9,668 nt of DNA from CAIVND01 sp035532075 (GCA_035532075.1 DATKRV010000094.1:1-9668), one strand, 5' to 3'; positions 1-7,237 are shown, counted from the stretch's first letter. Numbers and translations are program-made. The notes: generated by a model from the letters alone, not told the origin.

Positions 1-1323
1 GCGATGGGTATTCAAAAGCGCATCGATCATCGGAACCGCGCCGAAGATGGTTATGAACAATGCCCCGAATGCGATAAAGGTACGGAGTGACTGAAGCGGA
101 TCACGTTCGATCTGCAAGCAGAGTACTGACACTGGGTTTCGTAGACTGACGGTTGAGGGAATCGCACCAACCTCTTGAATCGGTGTACCTCTGCTTGTCG
201 CGAGGTAACCACCGATGAGGAGGATTGATATCGGAATCATGCTGTTCGGGTCGGTACCAATCCCGCCGAAAACACCGAGATCTTGGATTGTCACCCAGAC
301 AAAGAGCGAGAGCGCGAGATAGACGAACACAAAAGGCAAGAGCGGCAGGGCGCTCCAAATTACGCACAGCGTTCCCTCGCGCACAGTACAGAGCAAGAAA
401 GCGCAGCCGAGCACACCGAGCAGGAGAACGGTGGTGAGGTTGAACGCGAACCCATGATCGAGGCTCAGCGAAGCCACATGTTCCACGGCGGATCGAAAGA
501 GTGCAGGCTGTGGTGATTTTGCCATGAGGTTCATCATTTGCGGCAGTGTTCCTCTGAACGGTGCACTGCCGGTGCGACCGTGCCAGAAGCCGCGACCTGG
601 CAGTGCCTGGACGAATGCCATGACGATCAGGAAGGCTCCGAGCGAGCGAATCATCCCGAGACCAAGTCGAGACGAATACCACCGGCGATCGGGCAGTCCA
701 ATAATTGTGCCGATCACGAAATACACCAGCGCCGCCCCCGGTGCTCCAAAGAGCCACGAGAAGCCGGGTGCGAAAAGGCCGCCGAAGATCTCTCCAAAGA
801 TCCACACCATCAGAGCCCAGCACGCGCTGGTGTATCCCCCCAGCCGAGACATCGGACCGCGCGACGCGCTGAGCAACCAGAGGGCGATGCCGATCTGGAT
901 CCAGAAAACCGCGGTGGCTGCCGTGACGGGATGGTTGTTCCAAGACGAAATGCCGTGATCGGTGAGCCGCGCAACCCACGAGGGCGAGGCAAGAGCAAGC
1001 GGTCTGATCACGGCATTGGCAAGCAGAGCCGGCATCGCAGACTGGCTCTGCAAGAGTCCATCAACGAGCCAGAGGCCGCCGAGGGCGACGCGCAAAAAAC
1101 GTCGGGCGGCTGGCTCTGCCGGTGTCGTTTGAGCGAGCGGAATTGCTCGATGACCAGCATGTGCCCTCGCCCGCAGTCCGACGAAACGCAGCACATTCCA
1201 TGTGATTGTCAACGCGACAAGCACTGCAAGAACTATGAACCATTGGTGCAAGAGTGATTGGTGAAACGCTTTGGCGAGGGGTGACACCGCCGAGTTTCCG
1301 AGACCACCACCCATGCCTGGCAT
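1..1323 (-). CDS. Multi-pass integral membrane protein, unknown function (3' end beyond window)
   Basis: Reading the minus strand from 1323 gives 441 codons with no stop up to base 1, so the C-terminus lies outside. The ATG at 1323 is preceded by AAAGGAG (plus-strand bases 1332-1338) at 8 bases, which favours it over the in-frame ATG at 1314. About ten hydrophobic segments are visible, near residues 27-48, 76-92, 134-152, 164-184, 189-210, 225-242, 294-312, 321-347, 361-375 and 413-430. Two motif clusters stand out: a 'WIFGEIFGG' helix followed by 'FGAPGAALVY' (174-200), and 'QDLGVFGGIGTDPNS' (347-361). I recall similar motifs from uncharacterised actinobacterial membrane proteins. The two halves echo each other (helix, G-rich loop, helix), so an internal duplication is possible. 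No catalytic signature, signal-peptidase site or transporter motif was recognised. The gene is divergent from nadA. Long open frames on the opposite strand and in other frames here read as Arg/Pro/Ser-rich shadow peptides. Confidence 0.85.
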   Translation of the reverse strand, partial: MPGMGGGLGNSAVSPLAKAFHQSLLHQWFIVLAVLVALTITWNVLRFVGLRARAHAGHRAIPLAQTTPAEPAARRFLRVALGGLWLVDGLLQSQSAMPALLANAVIRPLALASPSWVARLTDHGISSWNNHPVTAATAVFWIQIGIALWLLSASRGPMSRLGGYTSACWALMVWIFGEIFGGLFAPGFSWLFGAPGAALVYFVIGTIIGLPDRRWYSSRLGLGMIRSLGAFLIVMAFVQALPGRGFWHGRTGSAPFRGTLPQMMNLMAKSPQPALFRSAVEHVASLSLDHGFAFNLTTVLLLGVLGCAFLLCTVREGTLCVIWSALPLLPFVFVYLALSLFVWVTIQDLGVFGGIGTDPNSMIPISILLIGGYLATSRGTPIQEVGAIPSTVSLRNPVSVLCLQIERDPLQSLRTFIAFGALFITIFGAVPMIDALLNTHR

Positions 1324-1687
1324 GACCCACGCTCCTTTGAAGTGGTGCTGATTGTCGAAAACCCTCTCGAACTGGGATCTAAGAGTTGCGAGCGTACCGT
1401 GGCTGCCAAGTTAGTGCCCGCTCGGTTTTGGAGAAAGAACGTGACCATCGGAGCGCGGTCGATCACATCACGGGTTCAGCTCAACGACCTCGAAGTGGCC
1501 CATGTCCTTCGCGCGCTATTCGAGGCTGTTACCTGACAATCTCCGGCGCGCCACAGACGCGAGATCAAGCTTGCATGCTATTTGCGCTGAATTTCTGGCG
1601 CAGAGCGAGGATAAATTGTTCGAGCGGCTAGCATTGAATTACCCCCTTGTCCTTCGTCTTTCAACCTTTGTCCCCAGAAAGTGCGAG
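1324..1687. other. Divergent intergenic region between the membrane protein and nadA
   Basis: These 364 bases must carry the promoters of both flanking genes, but I found no -35/-10 pair good enough to call on either strand. Two open frames touch it. The first is a 64-codon GTG frame at 1342-1536, with no convincing Shine-Dalgarno sequence and no recognisable product. The second is a 62-codon in-frame extension of nadA back to 1502, which would make NadA far longer than its family. Neither is supported. A weak inverted repeat, TGCGC...GCGCA, lies near 1582-1603. No NAD-responsive operator was recognised. Confidence 0.5.
1332..1338 (-). promoter_or_regulatory. Ribosome binding site of the left-edge membrane protein
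   Basis: The minus strand reads AAAGGAG, eight bases before the ATG at 1323. It fixes that ATG as the start rather than the ATG nine bases further in. Confidence 0.7.
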
Positions 1688-2695
1688 ATGACTGAAACAG
1701 CACTAACAGAGCTTCCAACCGACTTCGCCTCATTCTCGCGTGACGTTCGCAGACTCGCCCGAGAGCGAGACGCCATTGTGCTCGCCCACAACTATCAGGT
1801 GCCATGGATCCAGGACGTCGCGGATCATGTTGGGGATTCCCTTGCGCTCTCGAGAATTGCCGCGAAGAGCCATGCAGAGATGATTGTCTTCTGTGGAGTG
1901 CATTTCATGGCCGAGACCGCAAAGATTCTCTCGCCGGAAAAGACTGTACTGATTCCGGATCCAAATGCGGGGTGTTCGCTCGCGGACACGGTGACGCCAG
2001 AGCAGGTAATGACGTGGAAGAAGGAGCATCCTAAGGCGATCGTTGTTGCCTACGTGAATACGAGTGCTGCGGTAAAAGCTGAGGTCGATCTATGCTGCAC
2101 CTCTTCGAATGCCGTCGACATTGTCAATTCTCTGCCCGCGGACGCGGAGATACTTTTTCTTCCTGATTATTTTCTTGGAGCCCATGTTGCAAGAGTGACC
2201 GGTCGAAATGTTTCGCTCTGGATGGGCGAGTGCCATGTCCACGCGGCAATTACACCGGTGACTTTGAGAAGGCGGTTGGAGGAATCCCCGGACTCCCAAC
2301 TACTCGTGCATCCCGAATGCGGATGCACCTCTGCAGCGCTGTATCTTGTCGGTGCCGGGGAGATCCCAGCCGAGCGGACGCATATCGTTTCAACGGGATC
2401 GATGGTCGATTTTGCGAAGAATGCTGGCGACGCTCATGTACTCGTCGCCACCGAGACGGGAATCATTCACCAGTTGCAGTCTGTCAATCCGGGAGCGACC
2501 TTCGAAGCGGTGAATCCGGCGGCGGTTTGTCGATACATGAAGATGATTACTCCTAAGAAGTTGTTGAATTGTTTACGCGATCGGGAGATGACCTCGTATT
2601 ACGAGGTGAAAGTCGATGAACAGATCCGACTTCGGGCGTTGAAGTCTGTCGAAGCAATGATTGCGATTGGCACTCCCTCAAGTTTTGGTGAGTAG
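1688..2695 (+). CDS. nadA: Quinolinate synthase (NadA)
   Basis: NadA condenses iminoaspartate (from NadB) with dihydroxyacetone phosphate to form quinolinate, the second step of de novo NAD synthesis from aspartate, in the cytoplasm. It uses a [4Fe-4S] cluster. The 335-aa product has the usual length. Family motifs run in order: 'LAHNYQ' (32-37), 'GDSLALSR' (49-56), 'VFCGVHFMAETAKIL' (67-81), 'PDPNAGCSLAD' (90-100), 'GECHVHA' (180-186), 'VHPECGC' (207-213), 'STGSM' (235-239) and 'CRYMKM' (281-286). The three expected cluster cysteines are C96, C182 and C281, spaced 86 and 99 apart, much like the E. coli enzyme. I chose the ATG at 1688 because the frame open back to 1502 adds 62 residues unlike NadA. 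The Shine-Dalgarno sequence before 1688 is weak (AGAAAGTGCGAG). nadB follows after 17-20 bases, so the two are surely one transcript. The family assignment is firm; the exact start is less so. Confidence 0.96.
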   Translation: MTETALTELPTDFASFSRDVRRLARERDAIVLAHNYQVPWIQDVADHVGDSLALSRIAAKSHAEMIVFCGVHFMAETAKILSPEKTVLIPDPNAGCSLADTVTPEQVMTWKKEHPKAIVVAYVNTSAAVKAEVDLCCTSSNAVDIVNSLPADAEILFLPDYFLGAHVARVTGRNVSLWMGECHVHAAITPVTLRRRLEESPDSQLLVHPECGCTSAALYLVGAGEIPAERTHIVSTGSMVDFAKNAGDAHVLVATETGIIHQLQSVNPGATFEAVNPAAVCRYMKMITPKKLLNCLRDREMTSYYEVKVDEQIRLRALKSVEAMIAIGTPSSFGE

Positions 2696-2715
2696 ATGGG
2701 TGGACGTGCGCTGTG

Positions 2716-4332
2716 ATGAGAGACGAAGGTCGTTTTGTCTCTGGAGTGGAGCTTGCGGGTGCCTCTACGCTTGAGTGCGATGTGGCGATCTTTGGTTCGG
2801 GAATTGCCGGCCTGACGGTCGCGTGCGCCCTGCCCGACACGTTCCGGACTCTTGTGTTTTCGAAGGGACCGTACGGTGAGGGCTCCACCCCCTACGCCCA
2901 AGGGGGAATCGCCGCGGCGGTCGGCCCAGATGACGACCCCTCGATCCACGCGAGCGACACGCTCGTTGCAGCGGTCGGAATTGCAGATCCAGAGGCAGTC
3001 TCGACGCTGGCGATCGAAGCGCCTGATGCCATTGCCTTTCTCGAAAAGATGGGGACGGTATTCGACCGCTCGATGGGCCATCTCGCGCTGACTCTCGAGG
3101 GCGGTCATTCGCGTCGCAGAATCGTCCATGCCGGCGGGGACGCGACGGGTGCTGAGATCTCCCGTTCATTGTTTCGTTCCGCAGAATCGCGCAACATATC
3201 GATCCTGAACGAGGCATTTCTCGTCGATCTTCTTCTCGATCAGCATGGTCAGGCGTCGGGGGCGATCGTGCTTATCGCGGGCGATCTGTGCATTGTGCGC
3301 TTCTCCTCTGCGGTTCTTGCATCTGGAGGGGCGGGGCAACTTTTTTCAGCTACGACGAGCCCGGCGTCATGCACCGGGGATGGAATGGCCGCGGCATTTC
3401 GAGCTGGCGCCGAGCTGGCAGATATGGAGTTCGTGCAGTTCCATCCGACAGTCCTGGTCAGCGATAGAGATCCCCGTCCGCTCATCTCTGAGGCGCTTCG
3501 CGGCGAGGGTGCGGTGCTACGCGATGCCGAGGGAAACCTGGTCATGGAAGGTGTCCATCCGCAGGGTGATCTTGCACCGCGAGACATCGTCTCGCGGCGC
3601 ATGGTCGAACTCATGCACACCCAGGGTGTTGACCGGCTGTATCTCGACGCGCGCCGAATTGCCGCAATGATGCCGTCGAGGTTTCCGACAATATCCGCGT
3701 CTTTGCGAGCGATTGGATTAGACCCCGCGTTGGACCAGATCCCCGTGTCACCTGCCTCCCACTACAGCATTGGCGGCATTCGGACAACGATCGACGGGAT
3801 GACCTCCATTGACCGTCTTTACAGTGTCGGCGAGGCCGCCTCGGTGGGCATCCACGGTGCCAACCGCCTTGCCTCAAATTCCCTGCTCGAGGGAGTCGTC
3901 TTCGGGCGTCGAATCGCACAGCACATCTCGGGCATGGATCGTCGTACGACGAAACCGGTTTTCGGCGAAGCACCGGGCCAGATAGAGGATCCGATAAGCG
4001 ACGTGCACGAGATTTCAGTTCGTTGCGCGATGGACCTTCACGCCGGCGTTGTACGCGAGAGAGCGGGGCTCGATCTCCTTCTTGCGCAGCTTGAAGAGAA
4101 GACCTGGGGTCGGGTTGAATGCGAACAACGCAGTATTGAGCGGGCCAACATGTTGCAGCTGAGCAAGCTGATCGTGCGCTCGGCGATCTCGCGCGAGGAA
4201 TCCCGTGGGGCTCATTATCGACGTGATACCCCGAACACAGAGAAAAGATGGGAAATACGGCAGGTGGTTTCGAGGGTGGAGGGTGGCGAACCAAAGGTTA
4301 GAGCTCTGGCGGTAAATCAAACTGTCCGGTGA
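2716..4332 (+). CDS. nadB: L-aspartate oxidase (NadB)
   Basis: NadB is a cytoplasmic FAD enzyme that oxidises L-aspartate to iminoaspartate, which NadA consumes. The 538-aa protein is full length (E. coli about 540). It shows the N-terminal FAD-binding 'IFGSGIAGL' (near 26-34), 'STPYAQGGIAAAV' (57-69), 'LEGGHSRRRIVHAGGDATG' (127-145), 'CTGDGMAAAFRAGA' (219-232), 'MEFVQFHPT' (237-245), 'LISEALRGEGA' (256-266), 'LAPRDIVSRR' (286-295), 'SHYSIGGI' (348-355) and 'GEAASVGIHGANRLASNSLL' (372-391). It ends with the helical fumarate-reductase/succinate-dehydrogenase type C-terminal domain containing 'SRGAHYRRD'. The residues matching E. coli H244, R290, H351 and R386 are all present. The start is either GTG 2713 or ATG 2716. 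A weak GGGTGGA at 2698-2704 sits 8 or 11 bases away. nadC does not follow; the next gene is convergent, 12 bases beyond the stop. Confidence 0.96.
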   Translation: MRDEGRFVSGVELAGASTLECDVAIFGSGIAGLTVACALPDTFRTLVFSKGPYGEGSTPYAQGGIAAAVGPDDDPSIHASDTLVAAVGIADPEAVSTLAIEAPDAIAFLEKMGTVFDRSMGHLALTLEGGHSRRRIVHAGGDATGAEISRSLFRSAESRNISILNEAFLVDLLLDQHGQASGAIVLIAGDLCIVRFSSAVLASGGAGQLFSATTSPASCTGDGMAAAFRAGAELADMEFVQFHPTVLVSDRDPRPLISEALRGEGAVLRDAEGNLVMEGVHPQGDLAPRDIVSRRMVELMHTQGVDRLYLDARRIAAMMPSRFPTISASLRAIGLDPALDQIPVSPASHYSIGGIRTTIDGMTSIDRLYSVGEAASVGIHGANRLASNSLLEGVVFGRRIAQHISGMDRRTTKPVFGEAPGQIEDPISDVHEISVRCAMDLHAGVVRERAGLDLLLAQLEEKTWGRVECEQRSIERANMLQLSKLIVRSAISREESRGAHYRRDTPNTEKRWEIRQVVSRVEGGEPKVRALAVNQTVR

Positions 4333-4344
4333 AGGTTCTTGTGT

Positions 4345-4824
4345 TCAGGCTCTTTCTTCGCGCAGGCGCACGAAATTGCTGGCTCGGAAAGTCATGACCT
4401 TTATCCCCTCCGAGTTTCGGGCGATGAAGGTGGTCGTGAGGATTCCCCGATCAGGTTTTGACTGAGAGACGCGCATGGCTTCGACCTTCGCGACCACGTT
4501 GATCTGGTCATCAGGTCGAATTGGATGAGTCCACGCAATTGCTTCAATGCCTGGGGACGGGAGACCACCCGCACGCGAGAGGAAATTATCGGCGATTAGC
4601 CGCATTGTGAGACAGGCCGTATGCCAGCCACTCGCCACCACACCTCCGTCTACTGATCGGTCAATATGCATTGGTTGTGGGTCGTAGTGGGTCGCAAACT
4701 CAATGATTTCACTCTCGTCGATCGAGAATGTCCCGCATTCGTAGACCTCACCGACATGGTAGTCCTCGAAGTAACGGTCTTCAGTGGGTGGAAGATGACC
4801 GATGATTTGTTCGTTACCTGGCAA
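4345..4824 (-). CDS. MaoC-type acyl dehydratase / (R)-specific enoyl-CoA hydratase-like protein
   Basis: The 159-aa product is a single hot-dog-fold MaoC domain. It has 'RYFEDYHVGEVYECGTF' near 17-33, the hydratase-type 'ATHYDPQPMHID' at 44-55 with the probable catalytic pair D48 and H53, 'ASGWHTACLTMRLI' at 64-77 and 'IRPDD' near 102-106. Family members hydrate trans-2-enoyl-CoA esters or dehydrate 3-hydroxyacyl-CoA. The 'YDPQPMH' variant is common in stand-alone MaoC proteins of unknown substrate, so no specific substrate is claimed. The start is TTG at 4824, chosen because GGAGGGG stands 7 bases before it on the minus strand (plus bases 4832-4838). The DHA2 exporter gene ends 54 bases upstream on the same strand, so the two are probably co-transcribed, with this gene second. 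Its 3' end converges on nadB. Confidence 0.9.
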   Translation of the reverse strand: MPGNEQIIGHLPPTEDRYFEDYHVGEVYECGTFSIDESEIIEFATHYDPQPMHIDRSVDGGVVASGWHTACLTMRLIADNFLSRAGGLPSPGIEAIAWTHPIRPDDQINVVAKVEAMRVSQSKPDRGILTTTFIARNSEGIKVMTFRASNFVRLREERA

Positions 4825-4831
4825 CGTTATT

Positions 4832-4838
4832 CCCCTCC
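4832..4838 (-). promoter_or_regulatory. Strong Shine-Dalgarno sequence deciding a TTG start (MaoC gene)
   Basis: The minus strand reads GGAGGGG, then seven bases, then TTG at 4824. The strength of this site is the reason for accepting a TTG start. Confidence 0.75.
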
Positions 4839-4878
4839 AATGGAAGTCGAAATCTCAACAAGCATAAAACTTGAACAG

Positions 4879-6462
4879 TTATCTCTCCTGATATCGATCA
4901 TCGCCCGAAGCATGCGCCTGTTCAAGAGCGGCGGCGGTCGTTGTGTTTCTTGCAACGAGAAACCACACTCCACACAGTGCTACGCCAATCCACCATGCAC
5001 TATGAAGCGCCGCTGAATAGGAGGCGTCGGCAACTTGATGGATGGGATACGTTGATCGTCCAAAGTGCTGGCTCAATGCGCCGATTCCGGATCTCGCGAC
5101 GCGCGCTTGCAGGATCGTTGAGAGCTGCAGTTTCGTCAGGCGGGGGATGATTTCGTGGTGCAGCGAGGTAACGACGACCGAACCGAGCACAGCTACTCCA
5201 AGCGCGCTTCCAATTTGGCGTGAGGTGGATGTGATGGCCGACGCGACTCCTGCCTGTTCTGCGGGCATCGAGGCGACAGAGGTGTGGGTGATTGTTGGGT
5301 TCACTACTCCGAGAGAGCCCCCGAGCAAAACGTAGGCGATGAAGAGATACCACACCCGGGTCGATGGGCCCGTGAAAAGCAGCATGATGTTCGCCGACAT
5401 CGCAAGCGGGGCAGAGGTGATCATGGCCATTTTGGGGCCATGTGCCGAGAGGTAGCGACCGGATATGGGTGCACAAATTGCGATCGCGACCATGAGTGGC
5501 AATGTAAATAGTCCGGCCCGGAAGGCAGAGAATCCGCGAACCAGTTGAAGGTACATGGTGTTGAGAAAGAGAAAACCCGACATCAGGATGAAGGTAATAA
5601 CGGCAAGCACATTTGTTCCTGCAAACGCGCGATTTGAAAAAAATCGGACCTCGAGGAGGGGTTCGGCCTGTCGTCCCTCGACGCGAAGAAAGAGTAGGAA
5701 AGTGAGGGCCGTCGCCACGAACCCAAGAATGATCGATGGAGAGGTCCATCCGTAGTTCGGTGCTTCGATGATGCTAGAGATCAAAAGACCCAGCACAATG
5801 ACGAGAAGGACCTGCCCTTTGAGATCAATCGCGCGAGGTCGATCGGAGACAAAATCAGGAATGAAGATGAGTGCGAAGACGATTCCGATCAGACCGACCG
5901 GAATATTCACGAGAAAAATCGACCGCCAACCGGTGTTGTCGATTAGCACGCCTCCTATCAGCGGTCCGCATGCGCACGCGATGCCGTAGACGCCACTCCA
6001 GATGCCTATTGCCCGAGCGAGATCCTTGCGGTTGGTAAACGTGTTCCGAAGGATAGAAAGCGTCGTCGGTACCAGCATCGCACCTCCTACTCCGGCGAGC
6101 ATGCGGGCAAAGACAAGTTGGACGATGTCTCCTGAGACGGAGCAACCATAGGATCCAATGACGAAGATCGCGAGGCCAGTGACCAAAATGCGACGACTCC
6201 CGAGTCGGTCGGCGAGTGAACCCGCGAGAATGAGAAGGCAGGTTAAAACAAGGAGAAAGCTGTCAACAATCCACTGCAGGGCCGCTTCATCGGCATTGAA
6301 AGCATGCTGAAGGGTTGGGAGGGCGACATTCAAGATTGTGCTGTCGAGATAGTTCATGAACAGACTGACGCAACAGATGAGCAAGATGAAGTGCTTTCGA
6401 GTCTTGGAGGGTGAGAGAGCCAGAGGAGCACCATTACGGGCCAACTGCACTGGGCGGTTCAA
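4879..6462 (-). CDS. MFS exporter of the DHA2 (EmrB/QacA, 14-TM) family
   Basis: This 527-aa inner-membrane protein is a proton-driven drug or metabolite exporter by family. Sequence signs are the DHA2 motif 'LDSTILNVALPTL' (39-51) in TM1, the loop motif 'GSLADRLGSRR' (81-91), 'RMLAGVGGAMLVPTTLSIL' (120-138), and the antiporter motif C region 'GIACACGPLIGGVL' (160-173), followed by 'GWRSIFLVNIPVG' (178-190). Hydrophobic segments continue to about residue 510, consistent with 14 TMs, and the C-terminal tail is short and polar. The start is TTG at 6462, with AGGAG five bases ahead (plus bases 6468-6472). The ATG slightly upstream, at 6479, is in another frame and stops after six codons. The gene is the first of a probable two-gene unit with the MaoC protein and is divergent from a decayed second MFS gene. 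No regulator lies beside it. The substrate cannot be told from sequence. Confidence 0.93.
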   Translation of the reverse strand: MNRPVQLARNGAPLALSPSKTRKHFILLICCVSLFMNYLDSTILNVALPTLQHAFNADEAALQWIVDSFLLVLTCLLILAGSLADRLGSRRILVTGLAIFVIGSYGCSVSGDIVQLVFARMLAGVGGAMLVPTTLSILRNTFTNRKDLARAIGIWSGVYGIACACGPLIGGVLIDNTGWRSIFLVNIPVGLIGIVFALIFIPDFVSDRPRAIDLKGQVLLVIVLGLLISSIIEAPNYGWTSPSIILGFVATALTFLLFLRVEGRQAEPLLEVRFFSNRAFAGTNVLAVITFILMSGFLFLNTMYLQLVRGFSAFRAGLFTLPLMVAIAICAPISGRYLSAHGPKMAMITSAPLAMSANIMLLFTGPSTRVWYLFIAYVLLGGSLGVVNPTITHTSVASMPAEQAGVASAITSTSRQIGSALGVAVLGSVVVTSLHHEIIPRLTKLQLSTILQARVARSGIGALSQHFGRSTYPIHQVADASYSAALHSAWWIGVALCGVWFLVARNTTTAAALEQAHASGDDRYQER

Positions 6463-6467
6463 CAGGT

Positions 6468-6472
6468 CTCCT
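6468..6472 (-). promoter_or_regulatory. Ribosome binding site deciding a TTG start (DHA2 exporter)
   Basis: The minus strand reads AGGAG, then five bases, then TTG at 6462. No in-frame ATG offers a better start near the expected N-terminus. Confidence 0.6.
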
Positions 6473-6611
6473 GAGTCATGTCGTCACTTGTTGCTCGAGC
6501 CTTCACGCTAGTTCTTGACTACCGACCGCGACAGTTTGGTTGGATTGACCTACGTCGTTCTTGCGGAATCGGAGCTGGGTTCAAAATTGCACTCCGGAGT
6601 CGTTTTCGAAA

Positions 6612-6882
6612 GTGGGAGTACTCGTCGATCTCACGCCCCTACGTAGATTTCCTCAGTTTCGACGTATCTGGATTGGTTACGTCATCTTCCTTCTCGGCTC
6701 GCAGATAACGATTGTTGCAGTTGTCTACGAGATCTATCTCATGACCAGATCATCTCTTGATGTCGGCCTCGTCAGCCTTGTCCACCATCGCCGGTGTTTC
6801 CTTGATGGCGAGATTTATCCCGGATTTTCTCCACTATCGGGGAGATCATCCACGTGAACACGAACGCCCGCTCGCCAGTTGA
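6612..6882 (+). pseudogene. Internally deleted MFS_3 (EntS-like) transporter remnant
   Basis: From about the GTG at 6612 the frame encodes a typical MFS_3/EntS N-terminus: 'LVDLTPLRRFPQFRRIW' followed by the first membrane helix ('FLLGSQITIVAVVYEIYLM') and 'SSLDVGLVSLV', ending near 6782. Past that point the same frame turns to nonsense (His/Arg/Cys-rich) and stops at 6857. A different frame, 6781-6882, encodes 'STIAGVSLMARFIPDFLHYR' and a charged tail ending in TGA at 6880-6882. That is what a C-terminal last helix and tail of the same family looks like. Together they cover about 90 of roughly 400 expected residues. The simplest reading is an out-of-frame deletion of about 0.9-1 kb with its junction near 6775-6790. 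The start is uncertain: a GGAG at 6596-6599 sits 12 bases before the GTG, and the frame is open back to a TTG at 6561. The gene was divergent from the DHA2 exporter. Confidence 0.75.
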
Positions 6883-6892
6883 CAGGAGGGGA

Positions 6893-6933
6893 GAGGATCT
6901 TTCCTTAGATCCTCGATCTTTCTCTTTGCGGTT
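6893..6933 (+). terminator. Likely Rho-independent terminator of the deleted MFS_3 gene
   Basis: An 8-bp perfect stem, GAGGATCT / AGATCCTC (6893-6900 and 6907-6914), with a 6-base loop TTCCTT is followed by a T-rich stretch (GATCTTTCTCTTT). It starts 10 bases after the stop codon of the transporter's C-terminal fragment, which supports that fragment being the true gene end. The stem is only half GC and the T-run is interrupted, so strength is uncertain. Confidence 0.55.
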
Positions 6934-6943
6934 CGATGCCGTC

Positions 6944-6981
6944 GAATTCCAGACACCCCGAATTCCAGACACCCCGAATTC
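6944..6981. repeat. Short tandem repeat, 16-base unit, about 2.4 copies
   Basis: The unit GAATTCCAGACACCCC occurs perfectly at 6944-6959 and 6960-6975, then a third GAATTC follows at 6976-6981. Three GAATTC palindromes therefore lie exactly 16 bases apart. No open reading frame explains it. Confidence 0.9.
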
Positions 6982-6999
6982 GGGACTTTCTCTTGTTGA

Positions 7000-7041
7000 A
7001 GACAGCGTCAGATTGAGATCAAAGACAGCATCAGATTGAGA
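7000..7041. repeat. Second short tandem repeat, 19-base unit at 23-base period, two copies
   Basis: AGACAGCGTCAGATTGAGA (7000-7018) recurs at 7023-7041 with one change (G to A at the eighth base). It sits 18 bases after the GAATTC repeats. Paired short repeats like these occur inside the ends of some insertion sequences, notably the IS21 family, but no terminal inverted repeat or transposase was found to confirm that. Confidence 0.85.
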
Positions 7042-7084
7042 GAACCACTCGCAAGCACTTGGCAGCCGATTTCTTGGTGCCTGG

Positions 7085-7231
7085 TTATTTCGTGCCTGTT
7101 GCAGTGGGTATGGTCCGAGTCGTCCGGGTTTCGAGCGCACCGTGGCGCTCGCCAAAAAGTGAGCGCTCTAGCGCGACAAGCCGCACTTCGAGTGCGTTGA
7201 TCCGTGCTTGGAGTTCTTCCACAGTTGCCAT
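7085..7231 (-). CDS. Small 48-aa coiled-coil protein, unknown function
   Basis: The minus strand from ATG 7231 to TAA at 7085-7087 encodes 48 residues. A strong Shine-Dalgarno sequence (AAAGGGAG, plus bases 7238-7245) stands 6 bases ahead. The first half is a clean heptad zipper, with hydrophobic residues V4, L7, I11, L14, L18, L21 and L25 in exact 3-4 spacing and charged residues (E5, E6, R10, E15, R17, E22, R23) between them. The second half is Thr/Arg-rich and probably disordered. The zipper predicts a short parallel dimer or a docking helix. I do not recognise a family. Similar 'VEELQARINALE' starts occur at the N-termini of larger proteins, so a gene cut short is possible, though the frame ends in a normal stop. 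The product is below usual gene-finder size limits. Confidence 0.6.
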   Translation of the reverse strand: MATVEELQARINALEVRLVALERSLFGERHGALETRTTRTIPTATGTK

Positions 7232-7237
7232 ATCTCT

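Noticed and set aside
101..1257. Long open frames at 101-979 (minus, 292 codons) and 538-1257 (plus, 239 codons)
   Set aside because: Both give Arg/Ser/His/Pro-rich products with no domain. They overlap the true minus-strand membrane-protein frame, which has normal hydrophobic helices, a Shine-Dalgarno sequence and no stop.
1342..1536. 64-codon GTG frame between the divergent genes
   Set aside because: No clear ribosome binding site, no recognisable motif, and it sits where promoters are expected. It cannot be wholly excluded.
1567..1578. AAGCTTGCATGC, identical to a piece of the pUC polylinker
   Set aside because: The match stops at 12 bases and the flanks do not continue into vector sequence; a chance juxtaposition of two palindromes.
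1502..1687. N-terminal extension of NadA
   Set aside because: The extra 62 residues do not resemble NadA, and the protein reaches its usual length from the ATG at 1688.
3611..4294. 227-codon minus-strand frame inside nadB
   Set aside because: Arg/Pro/Ser-rich shadow of a well-supported full-length NadB.
6509..6543. TTGACT within TAGTTCTTGACTA as a promoter/operator between the two MFS genes
   Set aside because: A fair -35 but no acceptable -10 at 16-18 bases, and the inverted-repeat arms are only 4 bases.
7134..7175. GAGCGC/GCGCTC inverted repeats
   Set aside because: They fall inside the small coiled-coil gene and are explained by its Glu-Arg and Ala-Leu codons; no T-run follows.
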